From NCBI GenBank assembly GCA_934130325.1, contig CAKOYA010000006.1, positions 1 to 61,538 on the forward strand: a stretch of DNA of 61,538 nucleotides, written 5' to 3'. Position numbers and translations under genes: made by a program. The notes under the pieces were generated by a model, which did no database searches, had not been told where the DNA came from, and saw only the letters and a program-made list of their open reading frames with translations. Below, piece by piece: positions 51,524-60,444 of this stretch. Source of the DNA: an uncultured Clostridia bacterium. GTDB taxonomy: Bacteria; Bacillota; Clostridia; TANB77; CAG-465. Within the stretch, counting starts at the first letter, position 1, and each line of letters starts with the position of its first letter.

Positions 51524-52489
51524 TTAAATTTTTGTAAGTAATATAGTGGACGCAAGATACAATACTAACAATATAATTCCATTTATTTTAGTTAAATTTT
51601 CTTTCTTTTTTGCCATAATATAAAATACAAATGAAACAAACAACATCATTAACACACTTAAAATTTCAAATGTTTCAATTTTTATTTCAACTAATATACT
51701 AGAAATTCCAAGTATTAATAATATATTTATTATATTACTACCAACTATATTTCCAATAACTATATCATAATGTTTCTTTTTCATTGCCGAAATAGATGTC
51801 ATAAGTTCTGGAAGTGAAGTGCCTATTGCTACTATTGTTGCCCCTATTATCCCCTCGTTTATATTTAGGGTTTGAGCAATTTTTATAGCATTTTCAACTA
51901 CTAATTCTCCTCCGCCAATTAATCCTAAAAAGCCGCATATAACATATACAATAATTAATATCCATTCATTTTTAAAAAGTACACTACCTATTTTGGATAT
52001 TAATTCTTCAGATTCTTCCACTTCTTCTTCAACATTTCCTTGATTCTTTGAGATCCTATACAAACTAAATACATATCCACCTAAACAAAATACCATAACA
52101 ATACCTGCTATTTTATTTAAGCAAAAACCTGTTATAATGCATAGTACTAAAAGAAGTAGTTTTACTAACATCATCTTATTTATCTCTAATTTCATTTCTT
52201 TATTTAAAGTTATATTTCCTATTATCAATGATACACCAAGTATTAATGCAATATTTGCTATGTTACTTCCAACAACATTAGAAAAAGCTATATTACTACC
52301 CTTTAGTGCAGAAATTAAAGAGACCACAGTTTCAGGAATAGATGTTCCTAAGGCTACCAAAGTTAGAGATATAATCAATTTAGATATTTTTAATTTTTTT
52401 GCGAGTCTTATGACTGATTCAATTAACATATCAGATGAAACTGATAAAATTACAAGACCTAATAATAACAAAATTACACTAACTAACAT
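51524..52489 (-). CDS. CaCA-type Ca2+/Na+ (or H+) exchanger
   Basis: 321 residues in about ten membrane helices with two inverted alpha repeats: GTSIPETVVSLISALKGSN...GSNIANIALILG and GTSLPELMTSISAMKKKH...GSNIINILLILG, each with the ion-binding Glu and Asn. An acidic loop (EEEVEESEEL) separates the halves. YrbG-like. It follows rlmN by 4 bp. Confidence 0.92.
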   Translation of the reverse strand: MLVSVILLLLGLVILSVSSDMLIESVIRLAKKLKISKLIISLTLVALGTSIPETVVSLISALKGSNIAFSNVVGSNIANIALILGVSLIIGNITLNKEMKLEINKMMLVKLLLLVLCIITGFCLNKIAGIVMVFCLGGYVFSLYRISKNQGNVEEEVEESEELISKIGSVLFKNEWILIIVYVICGFLGLIGGGELVVENAIKIAQTLNINEGIIGATIVAIGTSLPELMTSISAMKKKHYDIVIGNIVGSNIINILLILGISSILVEIKIETFEILSVLMMLFVSFVFYIMAKKKENLTKINGIILLVLYLASTILLTKI

Positions 52490-52493
52490 AATA

Positions 52494-53537
52494 TCAATCC
52501 TCTTTTTTCTCTAAATACTTCTTCCTTAACTGCCCACATGCAGCGTCTATATCAGAGCCTAATTCTCTCCTTACAGTAGTAACAATTCCCATACTATTTA
52601 AAGTATCCATAAATTTTTGTACTGATTCTTCTTTAGCTTTTTTAAACTTTCCATCTTTTATTTCATTTACTGGTATTAAATTTACATGAGCAATCATTCC
52701 TCTAAGTAGTTTTGCAAGAGCAACAGCATCCTCATAAGTATCATTTTTACCATATATTAATGCATATTCAAAACTTATCCTTCTTCCAGTTATTTTTATA
52801 TACTCCTTACAAGCTTTTAATAACTCATTTATACTGTACCTATTTGCAATAGGCATTATCTCTTTTCTTTTTTCATCTGTTGTAGCATGAAGTGAAATTG
52901 ATAATGTACATTGTATATTCTCAGATGCTAATTTGTATATATTTGGAACTATTCCACAAGTAGATACACTTATATGCCTTGCGCCTATACCAAGACCAAA
53001 AGGATCGTTTATCAATCTAATAGATTTTACTACATTATCATAATTATCGAGAGGTTCTCCAATTCCCATATATACGACATTTGAAATTCTTTCATTTGTA
53101 TACCTTTGAATAGTTAAAATTTGTCCTTCTATTTCAGAGGCAAGCAAATTTCTTACATATCCCTCTTTAGTAGAGGCGCAAAATTTACATCCCATTTTAC
53201 ACCCTACTTGCGTTGAAACACAAAGAGTATTACCATGGTTATATCTCATAAAAACAGTTTCTATTGCAGAGTTATCTTTAAGTCCAACTAAAAATTTCAT
53301 AGTTCCGTCCTTTTTAGATTTCTGACATTCGATAACATCCAATTTTGTAATATATGCGTTTTTATTTAACTTTTCACGTAATGATTTTGATATATCAGTA
53401 ATTTCGTCAAACGATAAAACACCGATTCTATGTAGCCATTTATAAATTTGTTTGGCATGAAATTTCTTTTCATTTAAACTTTCTATATATTCTTCAAGTT
53501 CACTTTGGGTTAATTCATTTATATTTATTTTCTCCAT
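52494..53537 (-). CDS. rlmN: Dual-specificity RNA methyltransferase RlmN
   Basis: A radical-SAM [4Fe-4S] enzyme methylating A2503 of 23S rRNA and A37 of some tRNAs. The 347 residues contain the cluster motif CKMGCKFCAS, GIGEPLDNYDNV, and SLHATTDEKRKEIMP; the second catalytic Cys is near the end (DIDAACGQLR). It depends on the SUF pathway for its cluster. Confidence 0.97.
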   Translation of the reverse strand: MEKININELTQSELEEYIESLNEKKFHAKQIYKWLHRIGVLSFDEITDISKSLREKLNKNAYITKLDVIECQKSKKDGTMKFLVGLKDNSAIETVFMRYNHGNTLCVSTQVGCKMGCKFCASTKEGYVRNLLASEIEGQILTIQRYTNERISNVVYMGIGEPLDNYDNVVKSIRLINDPFGLGIGARHISVSTCGIVPNIYKLASENIQCTLSISLHATTDEKRKEIMPIANRYSINELLKACKEYIKITGRRISFEYALIYGKNDTYEDAVALAKLLRGMIAHVNLIPVNEIKDGKFKKAKEESVQKFMDTLNSMGIVTTVRRELGSDIDAACGQLRKKYLEKKED

Positions 53538-53607
53538 TTTAATTTTCTCCTAAATAATATCTTTACATAATTTTACTACAATTAATTATAATTTTCAAGA
53601 AAAAAAT

Positions 53608-53648
53608 ATATTCCTAGAGCAAATATATGTAATTTGCTCCAGGAATAC
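53608..53648 (-). terminator. Terminator after the fmt-linked membrane genes
   Basis: TATTCCTGGAGCAAATTA pairs with the TATTTGCTCTAGGAATA arm, followed by TATTTTTTTC on the minus strand. Confidence 0.85.
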
Positions 53649-53652
53649 AAAA

Positions 53653-53883
53653 CTAGCTTTGCTTTTTTAATATTGCGGGTATTAACAGAATGTTTAACAC
53701 AGCATTTGTTAATAATAATATCCACATACTACTACCATATATGAATATACATGCCACGTTTGTTATAAATAGTAAAAAAGCTATACCTAAAAATATACCT
53801 TTTTTTTCACTCAACTTTTTACCATTTTGAATTATCAAAACAGTAAATACAATAAGAAAAACCGAAATAATATAAACTAACAT
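53653..53883 (-). CDS. Small membrane protein, unknown
   Basis: 76 residues forming about three transmembrane helices (LVYIISVFLIVFTVLII; GIFLGIAFLLFITNVACIF; MWILLLTNAVLNILLIPA). No family recognised. It lies 14 bp after another small membrane gene, in the tail of the def-fmt transcript. Confidence 0.65.
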   Translation of the reverse strand: MLVYIISVFLIVFTVLIIQNGKKLSEKKGIFLGIAFLLFITNVACIFIYGSSMWILLLTNAVLNILLIPAILKKQS

Positions 53884-53897
53884 GTTTACACGCTCCT

Positions 53898-54173
53898 TTA
53901 CTTATTATCATTATTTGAGTTTTTATATCTGATATATAAATTGTTTAGTTTTAATGCAAGAAGTACCAAAAATATATAATAATACACTTTTCCAACCGAA
54001 AGCGTTGTAATTATAAATAAAATAAATATTATTGATAAACTCCTTCTAAAAGTTTTCTTGAAGTCACAGCTTTCCTCAGAACTTTTTACATACTCTGTGG
54101 AAATGGCATTTCCTCCAATAAAACCTACCAAAAATAGTAAAATAAAAACTAAAATAGTCATTTGGATAATCAT
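53898..54173 (-). CDS. Small membrane protein, unknown
   Basis: 91 residues with an N-terminal helix (MTILVFILLFLVGFIGG), a polar loop with ESCDFKKTFRRS and two more helices. No family recognised. GAAGGAAGG precedes the start; the fifth codon is an alternative ATG. Confidence 0.65.
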   Translation of the reverse strand: MIIQMTILVFILLFLVGFIGGNAISTEYVKSSEESCDFKKTFRRSLSIIFILFIITTLSVGKVYYYIFLVLLALKLNNLYIRYKNSNNDNK

Positions 54174-54248
54174 CCTTCCTTCAAAAATATAGTGTATATA
54201 AAATATTATAACACTTTATAATATTTCTGTCAAATATCCATTTTGTTT

Positions 54249-55211
54249 TTATATAAATTTTGTATTAGCATCAAAATTATTTCCTGCTAAAAACGAATCT
54301 ATATCCATTTTTTTACTATTTAATGGTTGTATACTTAATATACTAATAATACCATTATTACACTTAATAATTAATTCTTTTTTGTTACATCTAACAATTT
54401 TACCGCTTTCTATATTATTAAATTCATTTGTTTCGTCATAACCTACTTTATATACTTTATACCTCTTTCCATCGCTTGTTTCCATATATGTTCCTGGAAC
54501 AGGTGACAATCCTCTAACAAAATTAAATATCTCTTTAGCATTTTTATTAAAATTAATATGAGTCATACTCTTATCTATCATAGGAGCTATTGTTCCTTCA
54601 AGCGGTTGTTTTATTCTTTCTATATTCCCCTCCATAATTTTGCATAATGTATCTACAAGTAAATTTGCCCCTACTACTTTCATTTTATCATGAATTGTTT
54701 CAAAATTATCTTCATCACTGATTATGACTTCTTTTTTTAGTAACATATCACCAGTATCCATACCTTTATCCATATACATAGTTGTAATACCTGTTTTTTC
54801 CTCCCCATTTATTATAGCCCACTGCATTGGAGCAGCTCCTCTATAATTTGGAAGTAATGAGCCATGAACATTTATACATCCAAGTTTTGGTAATTCTAAA
54901 ATTTCTATTGGAAGAATTTTTCCATATGCTACTACAACAATAATGTCCGGATTTAATTTTTTTAATATATCTAAAATCTCTTCATTTTTTCTCAATTTTA
55001 CTGGTTGATATACAGGGATATTATTTTCAATTGCATATTTTTTTACTTCTGACATCGAACTCTTCATTCCCCTGCCAGATGGTTTATCTGGATTAGTAAA
55101 ACAGGCAATAACATTAAATTTTTCATCAACTAACTTTTTCAATGATTCCCTTGCAAAATCTGGTGTACCCATAAACACAATTTTAACTTCTTCTTTATTC
55201 TCAATACTCAT
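54249..55211 (-). CDS. fmt: Methionyl-tRNA formyltransferase
   Basis: Fmt formylates initiator Met-tRNA with 10-formyl-THF. The 320 residues contain VFMGTPDFARESL, the folate/catalytic NVHGSLLPNYRGAAPMQWAI (Asn, His), ITTMYMDKGMDTGDML, and the C-terminal tRNA-binding OB domain. Grouped with def, which removes the formyl group later. Confidence 0.97.
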   Translation of the reverse strand: MSIENKEEVKIVFMGTPDFARESLKKLVDEKFNVIACFTNPDKPSGRGMKSSMSEVKKYAIENNIPVYQPVKLRKNEEILDILKKLNPDIIVVVAYGKILPIEILELPKLGCINVHGSLLPNYRGAAPMQWAIINGEEKTGITTMYMDKGMDTGDMLLKKEVIISDEDNFETIHDKMKVVGANLLVDTLCKIMEGNIERIKQPLEGTIAPMIDKSMTHINFNKNAKEIFNFVRGLSPVPGTYMETSDGKRYKVYKVGYDETNEFNNIESGKIVRCNKKELIIKCNNGIISILSIQPLNSKKMDIDSFLAGNNFDANTKFI

Positions 55212-55247
55212 TTAAAAATTCCTCCTTAATTTATGTAACAAAAGGCA

Positions 55248-55273
55248 TAAATAGATAAACATTTATGCCTTTC
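55248..55273 (-). terminator. Terminator before fmt
   Basis: AAAGGCATAAAT pairs with ATTTATGCCTTT and is followed by TGTTAC on the minus strand. It separates the 289-residue gene from fmt, probably incompletely. Confidence 0.65.
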
Positions 55274-55281
55274 GTTATATT

Positions 55282-56151
55282 TTATTTTTTCACTTCTGTT
55301 TTATTATATTCAATTTTATTACCATTTATTTTAAATACAGTTTCTACAACACCTGTTGTTTTAGTCATTTTTTTCTTTGCATCATTTAAATACAAAATAT
55401 TTTGTACTCCGACTAGCTCCAATATATTATCGCCATCCACATCTTCTAACTTAAAGCTGCAGAATTTATTTGCAAGATATGTTGGTCTATAATTTTGCTC
55501 ATTAATATTTTTATCATCAAATTCCAATTCTTTTTCTTCTGTAATTGCATTAAGATAAGATCTGGCGTAATTATCTAACTTTACTTTAATCTTAGAGGTA
55601 TTTTCAGAGTCAAAAGTAACATTAATAGTGTAACCATTTAGATCAGCTTGTATAGAGTTTTTAATTATATTTTCAATACCATTTTCAGTTAAAGTAAGCA
55701 ATAATACATTACCGCTATTTTCATCACTTACAAAAATATATTTATTTGCATCATCATTTCTAATTTCTAATTTTACTTCAGGATAAAATGATTTTTCACT
55801 TACATATTTTTTTAGTTCATTACTAGCACCATCAATATATAACACTTCTACATTTTGATAAAGTTCAATAGAACTATCTAATTCTTTTAAAGGTTCTTTA
55901 ATATCTTCATGATACTTCTTTATTCCAGTTATACCAATATAATCTTCAGTACCATCCGAATTAAAATCAAACTTTTTCATTGAAATTAATGTTCTTTGTT
56001 CATCCAAATTTACTATATCTTTTACTTCTTTAAAATACTTTTTACTCATACCACTTTCAGAAGATTCATATACTTCTTTTATTCCAAAAATAGTAGCTAA
56101 AATACCAATAAATACAACTACTAAAACTGTTAGTAAAATTTTTTTCTTCAT
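55282..56151 (-). CDS. Membrane-anchored protein with FG-GAP-like motifs
   Basis: 289 residues: an N-terminal membrane anchor or signal (ILLTVLVVVFIGILATIFG) and an extracellular beta-rich body. Two calcium-loop-like stretches, DFNSDGTEDYIGI and DVDGDNILELVGV, resemble FG-GAP/VCBS propeller blades. Function unknown. It follows def by 1 bp. Confidence 0.75.
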   Translation of the reverse strand: MKKKILLTVLVVVFIGILATIFGIKEVYESSESGMSKKYFKEVKDIVNLDEQRTLISMKKFDFNSDGTEDYIGITGIKKYHEDIKEPLKELDSSIELYQNVEVLYIDGASNELKKYVSEKSFYPEVKLEIRNDDANKYIFVSDENSGNVLLLTLTENGIENIIKNSIQADLNGYTINVTFDSENTSKIKVKLDNYARSYLNAITEEKELEFDDKNINEQNYRPTYLANKFCSFKLEDVDGDNILELVGVQNILYLNDAKKKMTKTTGVVETVFKINGNKIEYNKTEVKK

Positions 56152-56152
56152 T

Positions 56153-56647
56153 TTATTTTCCTCTTTTTTTATTTTCTTTGCTTTTTTTATCTACTCTAGA
56201 TAAGAAAACTATCCCGTCAAGATGGTCAGTTTCATGCTGTATAACAATAGCTTCCATTTCTTTTGCACTTTTTATTCTTTTTTTACCGTCTAGCCCTATA
56301 TACTCAACCTTTACTTTCTCATGCCTTTTTACATTTTCAAAAACATCAGGAAAACTCAAACAACCTTCCTCAACTAATACTTTAGAATTAGATGTCCAAA
56401 CTATTTTAGGATTTATCATTACAACTGGTTTCTTTTTAGAATTCTTTTCGACATATGAACAATCATACACTATCATTCTTACAAGTTCACCAACTTGAAC
56501 AGCTGCAAGTCCTAATCCATCATATTTATACATTGTGTCTAACATATCCTGTGAAAGTTTTTTTATTTTCTCATCAATTACTTCAATTTCACTAGACTTC
56601 TTTAAAAGCAAATCATTACCATTATATACTAAATCCATTACTGCCAT
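56153..56647 (-). CDS. def: Peptide deformylase
   Basis: This Fe2+ enzyme removes the formyl group from new proteins. Its 164 residues hold all three motifs: GLGLAAVQVG, EGCLSFP and QHETDHLDG. I start at the ATG at 56647 (MAVMDLVYNG), ten bases after AAGGAG; upstream codons overlap ftsK and lack a ribosome-binding site. Confidence 0.96.
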   Translation of the reverse strand: MAVMDLVYNGNDLLLKKSSEIEVIDEKIKKLSQDMLDTMYKYDGLGLAAVQVGELVRMIVYDCSYVEKNSKKKPVVMINPKIVWTSNSKVLVEEGCLSFPDVFENVKRHEKVKVEYIGLDGKKRIKSAKEMEAIVIQHETDHLDGIVFLSRVDKKSKENKKRGK

Positions 56648-56669
56648 TTTTCTATTTCTCCTTTTATAT

Positions 56670-59225
56670 TTACAATTCAATATCATATTTAGAACGTCTA
56701 ATATTTTGTGAATTTTCTTCAATTACAGGACTATTCATTACTTGTTCTGTTTGAATAATATTTTCCAAAGCTGTTTGTGCTTCTGAAGAATCATTATTCG
56801 AATCCGAATTAGAATTTCCAAGTTTTAATTCTTGCCATTCAGCTTTTGATATTAATACCTGCCTTGGTTTACTTCCCTCATATCCTGAAATAAGTCCTCT
56901 TGCTTCCATTTGATCTACTATTCTTCCTGCTCTTGAATATCCTATTTTAAATCTTCTTTGCAACATTGATGCTGATGCCTGTCCCATATCTACAACTAAG
57001 TCAATAGCATCATTTAATATAGGGTCTGCATCATCTTGTTCATCACTGTCGCCAGTTTTATTATTACTACTACCACTTTCTATACTTTGAATTACCGCTT
57101 CATTATACATTGATTCAGTATCAGTATTTTTCTTAATTTCATCAACTATTTTTTCTATTTCATTTTCAGAAATAAATGCACCTTGTATTCTATGAGGCTT
57201 ACTTTCACCAACTGGAAAATATAACATATCACCTTTTCCAAGTAACTTTTCTGCACCTGCCATATCAAGTATTGTTCTGGAATCCACCTGTGAAGAAACA
57301 GTAAATGCTATACGAGATGGGATATTTGCTTTAATTATACCTGTAATAACATCAACTGATGGTCTCTGAGTAGCAATTACTAAATACATTCCAGCAGCCC
57401 TTGCCATTTGTGCAAGTCTACATATTGCATCCTCTACATCATTTGGTGCAACCATCATTAAATCAGCAAGTTCATCCACTATTATTACTATTTGAGGAAG
57501 TTTTACTCCTTCTTCTTTTTCCATAATAGCATTATATCCTTTTATATCTTTAACACCTTTTTCTGCAAACAACTTATATCTATTAACCATCTCTTGAACA
57601 GCCCAATTAAGTGCACCTGCCGCTTTTTTAGGATCAGTAACAACTGGAATCAAAAGATGAGGTATTCCATTATATCCAGAAAGTTCAACCATCTTAGGAT
57701 CAATAAGTATCATTTTTACTTCACTTGGTTTTGCTTTATATAATATTGATACTATTAAAGAGTTAATACATACACTCTTTCCTGAACCAGTTGAGCCAGC
57801 TATAAGTGTATGAGGCATTTTAGCAATGTCACCAACTACTATATCACCAGCCGCATCTTTTCCAAGGGCAAATGCAAGTTTTGATTTATGATTTTGAAAT
57901 TCATCTGATTCTATTACCTCACGCAGTAAAACTGATTCTGCAACTGAGTTTGGCACCTCTATACCAACAGCCGCTTTACCAGGAATGGGTGCTTCTATTC
58001 TTATACTTTTAGCAGCTAAATTCAATGCAATATCATCTGATAAATTAACTATTTTACTTACCTTTACACCAGTGCTTGGAGTAAGCTCATACCTTGTAAC
58101 AGTAGGTCCTTTGGTAATGTTAGTTACTTTTGCTTCCACTCCAAAAGATGCCAAAGTCTTTTGTAATTTTACTGCTGTAGCATGTATAGCTTTTTTATCA
58201 AACACTTCACCTATTTTTGGCTTTCCTAATAAATCAAAAGATGGAAATTCATAATTATCCGTTTCTGAATGAGCTGTATGGTCAAGTGTCAATACCTCCT
58301 TTACAGACTTATCCTCTTTTTGTTCTTTTTGCTTTTGGAAAAATTCATCTCTTTGCTGCTTAGCCTGAATTTCTTTTTCACTAGGTTTACCACCTAATTT
58401 ATTAAAATCAAATTCAATTTGCTCTGTTTTATCAACAGTTAAATTTTCTTCAACATTGTCCGGATTTCCCTTTTCTTTCATGCGTAATGCAAGCTTTTTT
58501 TGTTCTTTTTCAAGTTTAGCCATTTGCCTTTTAGAAAGTTTTTTATCAACTTCTACTTCTTCATCTTCATCATCTATGTCGTCATCTTCATCATCTTCTG
58601 ATGCAAACAATATATTTATAACTGTTGCAATTCCATTATATATACAAGCATAAGCATTATATATTCCATAAAATAACTGTTTAAATGATATCTTAAATAC
58701 GCAAAGTATAGATATTATTGTAACAAACACCAAGATTATCCTTGAAGCTAATATTCCTACTAAATTTACAACTAAGCTTGAAAATAAAAAACCAATTGTT
58801 CCAGTGATATTTATTCCTAAAATGCCATTATTATATGAATCCACAGTATATTTAATAAAATTATCAAATATATTAAATTGTGAATTTACAAATGATGCTA
58901 CTGTCACAGCAAATATTGAAGTAATATATACTCCTTTTAATATATCTTTAGAAATGTCAGTCTTCTCTTCATTATATATAGCTCTTGCACCCACAAAAAT
59001 AAATGCAATAGGTAATATATATGACATATACCCCCAAAGTCCCATGCAAAGACTAGCTAATGCTCCAGGTATCACACCTATATTTTTAAATTTTAAAAAA
59101 ACAAAAAGTACTAATCCAAAAACTACTAATATTCCGCCTATTACATCGGAAGAAAATGATTTCTGTACACTTTTTCTTGTCTTCTTTCCCCTAGCAGTTT
59201 TAGAAGATTTTCTCTTTCTTCCCAT
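56670..59225 (-). CDS. ftsK: DNA translocase FtsK/SpoIIIE
   Basis: 851 residues: four N-terminal membrane helices (to about 185), an acidic, charged linker (about 210-330), the beta-barrel plus RecA-like motor (Walker A GSTGSGKSVCI, Walker B VIIVDELADLMM, ATQRPSVDVITG) and the C-terminal gamma domain (ASMLQRRFKIGYSRAGRIVDQM) that reads KOPS/SRS. It pumps DNA into the forespore or across the septum. Its GSGK is coded TCA-GGA, the normal form of the site that carries an extra C in sufC and uvrB. Confidence 0.97.
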   Translation of the reverse strand: MGRKRKSSKTARGKKTRKSVQKSFSSDVIGGILVVFGLVLFVFLKFKNIGVIPGALASLCMGLWGYMSYILPIAFIFVGARAIYNEEKTDISKDILKGVYITSIFAVTVASFVNSQFNIFDNFIKYTVDSYNNGILGINITGTIGFLFSSLVVNLVGILASRIILVFVTIISILCVFKISFKQLFYGIYNAYACIYNGIATVINILFASEDDEDDDIDDEDEEVEVDKKLSKRQMAKLEKEQKKLALRMKEKGNPDNVEENLTVDKTEQIEFDFNKLGGKPSEKEIQAKQQRDEFFQKQKEQKEDKSVKEVLTLDHTAHSETDNYEFPSFDLLGKPKIGEVFDKKAIHATAVKLQKTLASFGVEAKVTNITKGPTVTRYELTPSTGVKVSKIVNLSDDIALNLAAKSIRIEAPIPGKAAVGIEVPNSVAESVLLREVIESDEFQNHKSKLAFALGKDAAGDIVVGDIAKMPHTLIAGSTGSGKSVCINSLIVSILYKAKPSEVKMILIDPKMVELSGYNGIPHLLIPVVTDPKKAAGALNWAVQEMVNRYKLFAEKGVKDIKGYNAIMEKEEGVKLPQIVIIVDELADLMMVAPNDVEDAICRLAQMARAAGMYLVIATQRPSVDVITGIIKANIPSRIAFTVSSQVDSRTILDMAGAEKLLGKGDMLYFPVGESKPHRIQGAFISENEIEKIVDEIKKNTDTESMYNEAVIQSIESGSSNNKTGDSDEQDDADPILNDAIDLVVDMGQASASMLQRRFKIGYSRAGRIVDQMEARGLISGYEGSKPRQVLISKAEWQELKLGNSNSDSNNDSSEAQTALENIIQTEQVMNSPVIEENSQNIRRSKYDIEL

Positions 59226-59250
59226 TTTCTTACACCAACCCCACTTATTA

Positions 59251-59688
59251 TTAGTTTAATTCTTTTCTATTATTACGAACAACATCTAAAGTTTCTTTTA
59301 AAACATCTTCAACTTTTTCTAATATTGCATCTGCATAATCTCTTGTACCTATGCTTATCTCTTTTGATACCTTATTAGCATTTTCTATAATTTCTTCTTT
59401 TTGAGCTAAAGCTTGTCTTGTTATTTCATGTTCATCAACAAGAGTAACTATCTTTCCTTCTGCTTCTTTTATCATATTTTCTGCTTCTTGCTCTGCATCA
59501 GAAATTATCCTTTGTCTTTCTTCTTTTACCCACTTTGCTTGCTTTAATTCATCTGGTAATTTCAAACGTATATCCTCAAGTATTTCTCTTAACTCTTCCA
59601 CATCCACCATTACCTTTGTAGAAAAAGGAACTTTTGCACCATTTTCTAATAACTCTTCTAAATTTTCTAAAAGTGTAAATATTTCCAT
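59251..59688 (-). CDS. Coiled-coil protein (ATP-synthase-b / V-ATPase-H-like)
   Basis: About 145 residues, almost entirely helical. The N-terminus is LLENLEELLENGAKVPFSTKV, then a long heptad region (ISDAEQEAENMIKEAEGKIV). This type lies beside rsmD and coaD in many clostridia and resembles DivIVA-like or ATPase stalk proteins; its role is unproven. The start is the ATG at 59688 after GGAGGG, 2 bp past the rsmD stop. Confidence 0.8.
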   Translation of the reverse strand: MEIFTLLENLEELLENGAKVPFSTKVMVDVEELREILEDIRLKLPDELKQAKWVKEERQRIISDAEQEAENMIKEAEGKIVTLVDEHEITRQALAQKEEIIENANKVSKEISIGTRDYADAILEKVEDVLKETLDVVRNNRKELN

Positions 59689-59690
59689 TA

Positions 59691-60281
59691 TTATTCCCTC
59701 CATTTATATAATTTTAATATTACATTTCCATAATTTCTAGTATCAATACAAGAAATATTTTCAAGTTCATCAATATTACTTAGCTTTTGTTTAATATTAA
59801 ATTTAGACAAAAAATTTTTATCTGTTTCATATATGATAATGCCGTCTTTTGAAAGTATCTTGTCTTTATTGTCTGATATAATTTTTAATGTATTTACTCC
59901 TAAATTACTATCATATGGTGGATCTAAAAATATAACGTCAAACAGTATATTTTCTTTCATTATTTGGTTTAAACATTTCACATAATCTTTGTTAGTTATT
60001 TTAACATATTTTTCAGCCCCAGTCAACTTAGTATTTGAGATTATTGTCGAAACTCCAATATTTTCCTTGTCATTAAGCCAAGCAAACTTTGCCCCCCTGC
60101 TAACTGCTTCAAGCCCTAAATTACCAGTTCCAGAAAAAAGATCAAGTACACTAGCATCTAAAACATATGAATCAATTATGCTAAACAAAGCCTCTTTAAC
60201 TCTATCTAATGTTGGCCTTGTTTTCTCAGTTCTTGGGCTATTTAATTTTTTTGCTTTAAATTTTCCTGCTATTATTCTCAT
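59691..60281 (-). CDS. rsmD: 16S rRNA (guanine-966-N2)-methyltransferase RsmD
   Basis: 196 residues: MRIIAGKFKAKKLNSP, TRPTLDRVKEALFSII, the SAM-binding LDLFSGTGNLGLEAVSRG and the catalytic DPPY. It methylates G966 in the 30S head. First gene of a transcript through ftsK to fmt. Confidence 0.95.
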   Translation of the reverse strand: MRIIAGKFKAKKLNSPRTEKTRPTLDRVKEALFSIIDSYVLDASVLDLFSGTGNLGLEAVSRGAKFAWLNDKENIGVSTIISNTKLTGAEKYVKITNKDYVKCLNQIMKENILFDVIFLDPPYDSNLGVNTLKIISDNKDKILSKDGIIIYETDKNFLSKFNIKQKLSNIDELENISCIDTRNYGNVILKLYKWRE

Positions 60282-60390
60282 TTATACAGCTCCTTAACAT
60301 TTACATAATATAATTATATACTAAATAAAAAAAATGTCAATAATTTGATATTCATAAAATTAGTTTAAATTTTTAACTTCCATTATATAT

Positions 60391-60428
60391 AAAAAAGAGT
60401 AAATAGATTTGCATTTTCTATTTACTCA
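60391..60428 (-). terminator. Terminator after the GLUG-repeat gene
   Basis: TGAGTAAATAGAAAATGC pairs with the CAAATCTATTTACTC arm, then TTTTTT on the minus strand. Confidence 0.85.
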
Positions 60429-60444
60429 ATTATATTTTATAAAT

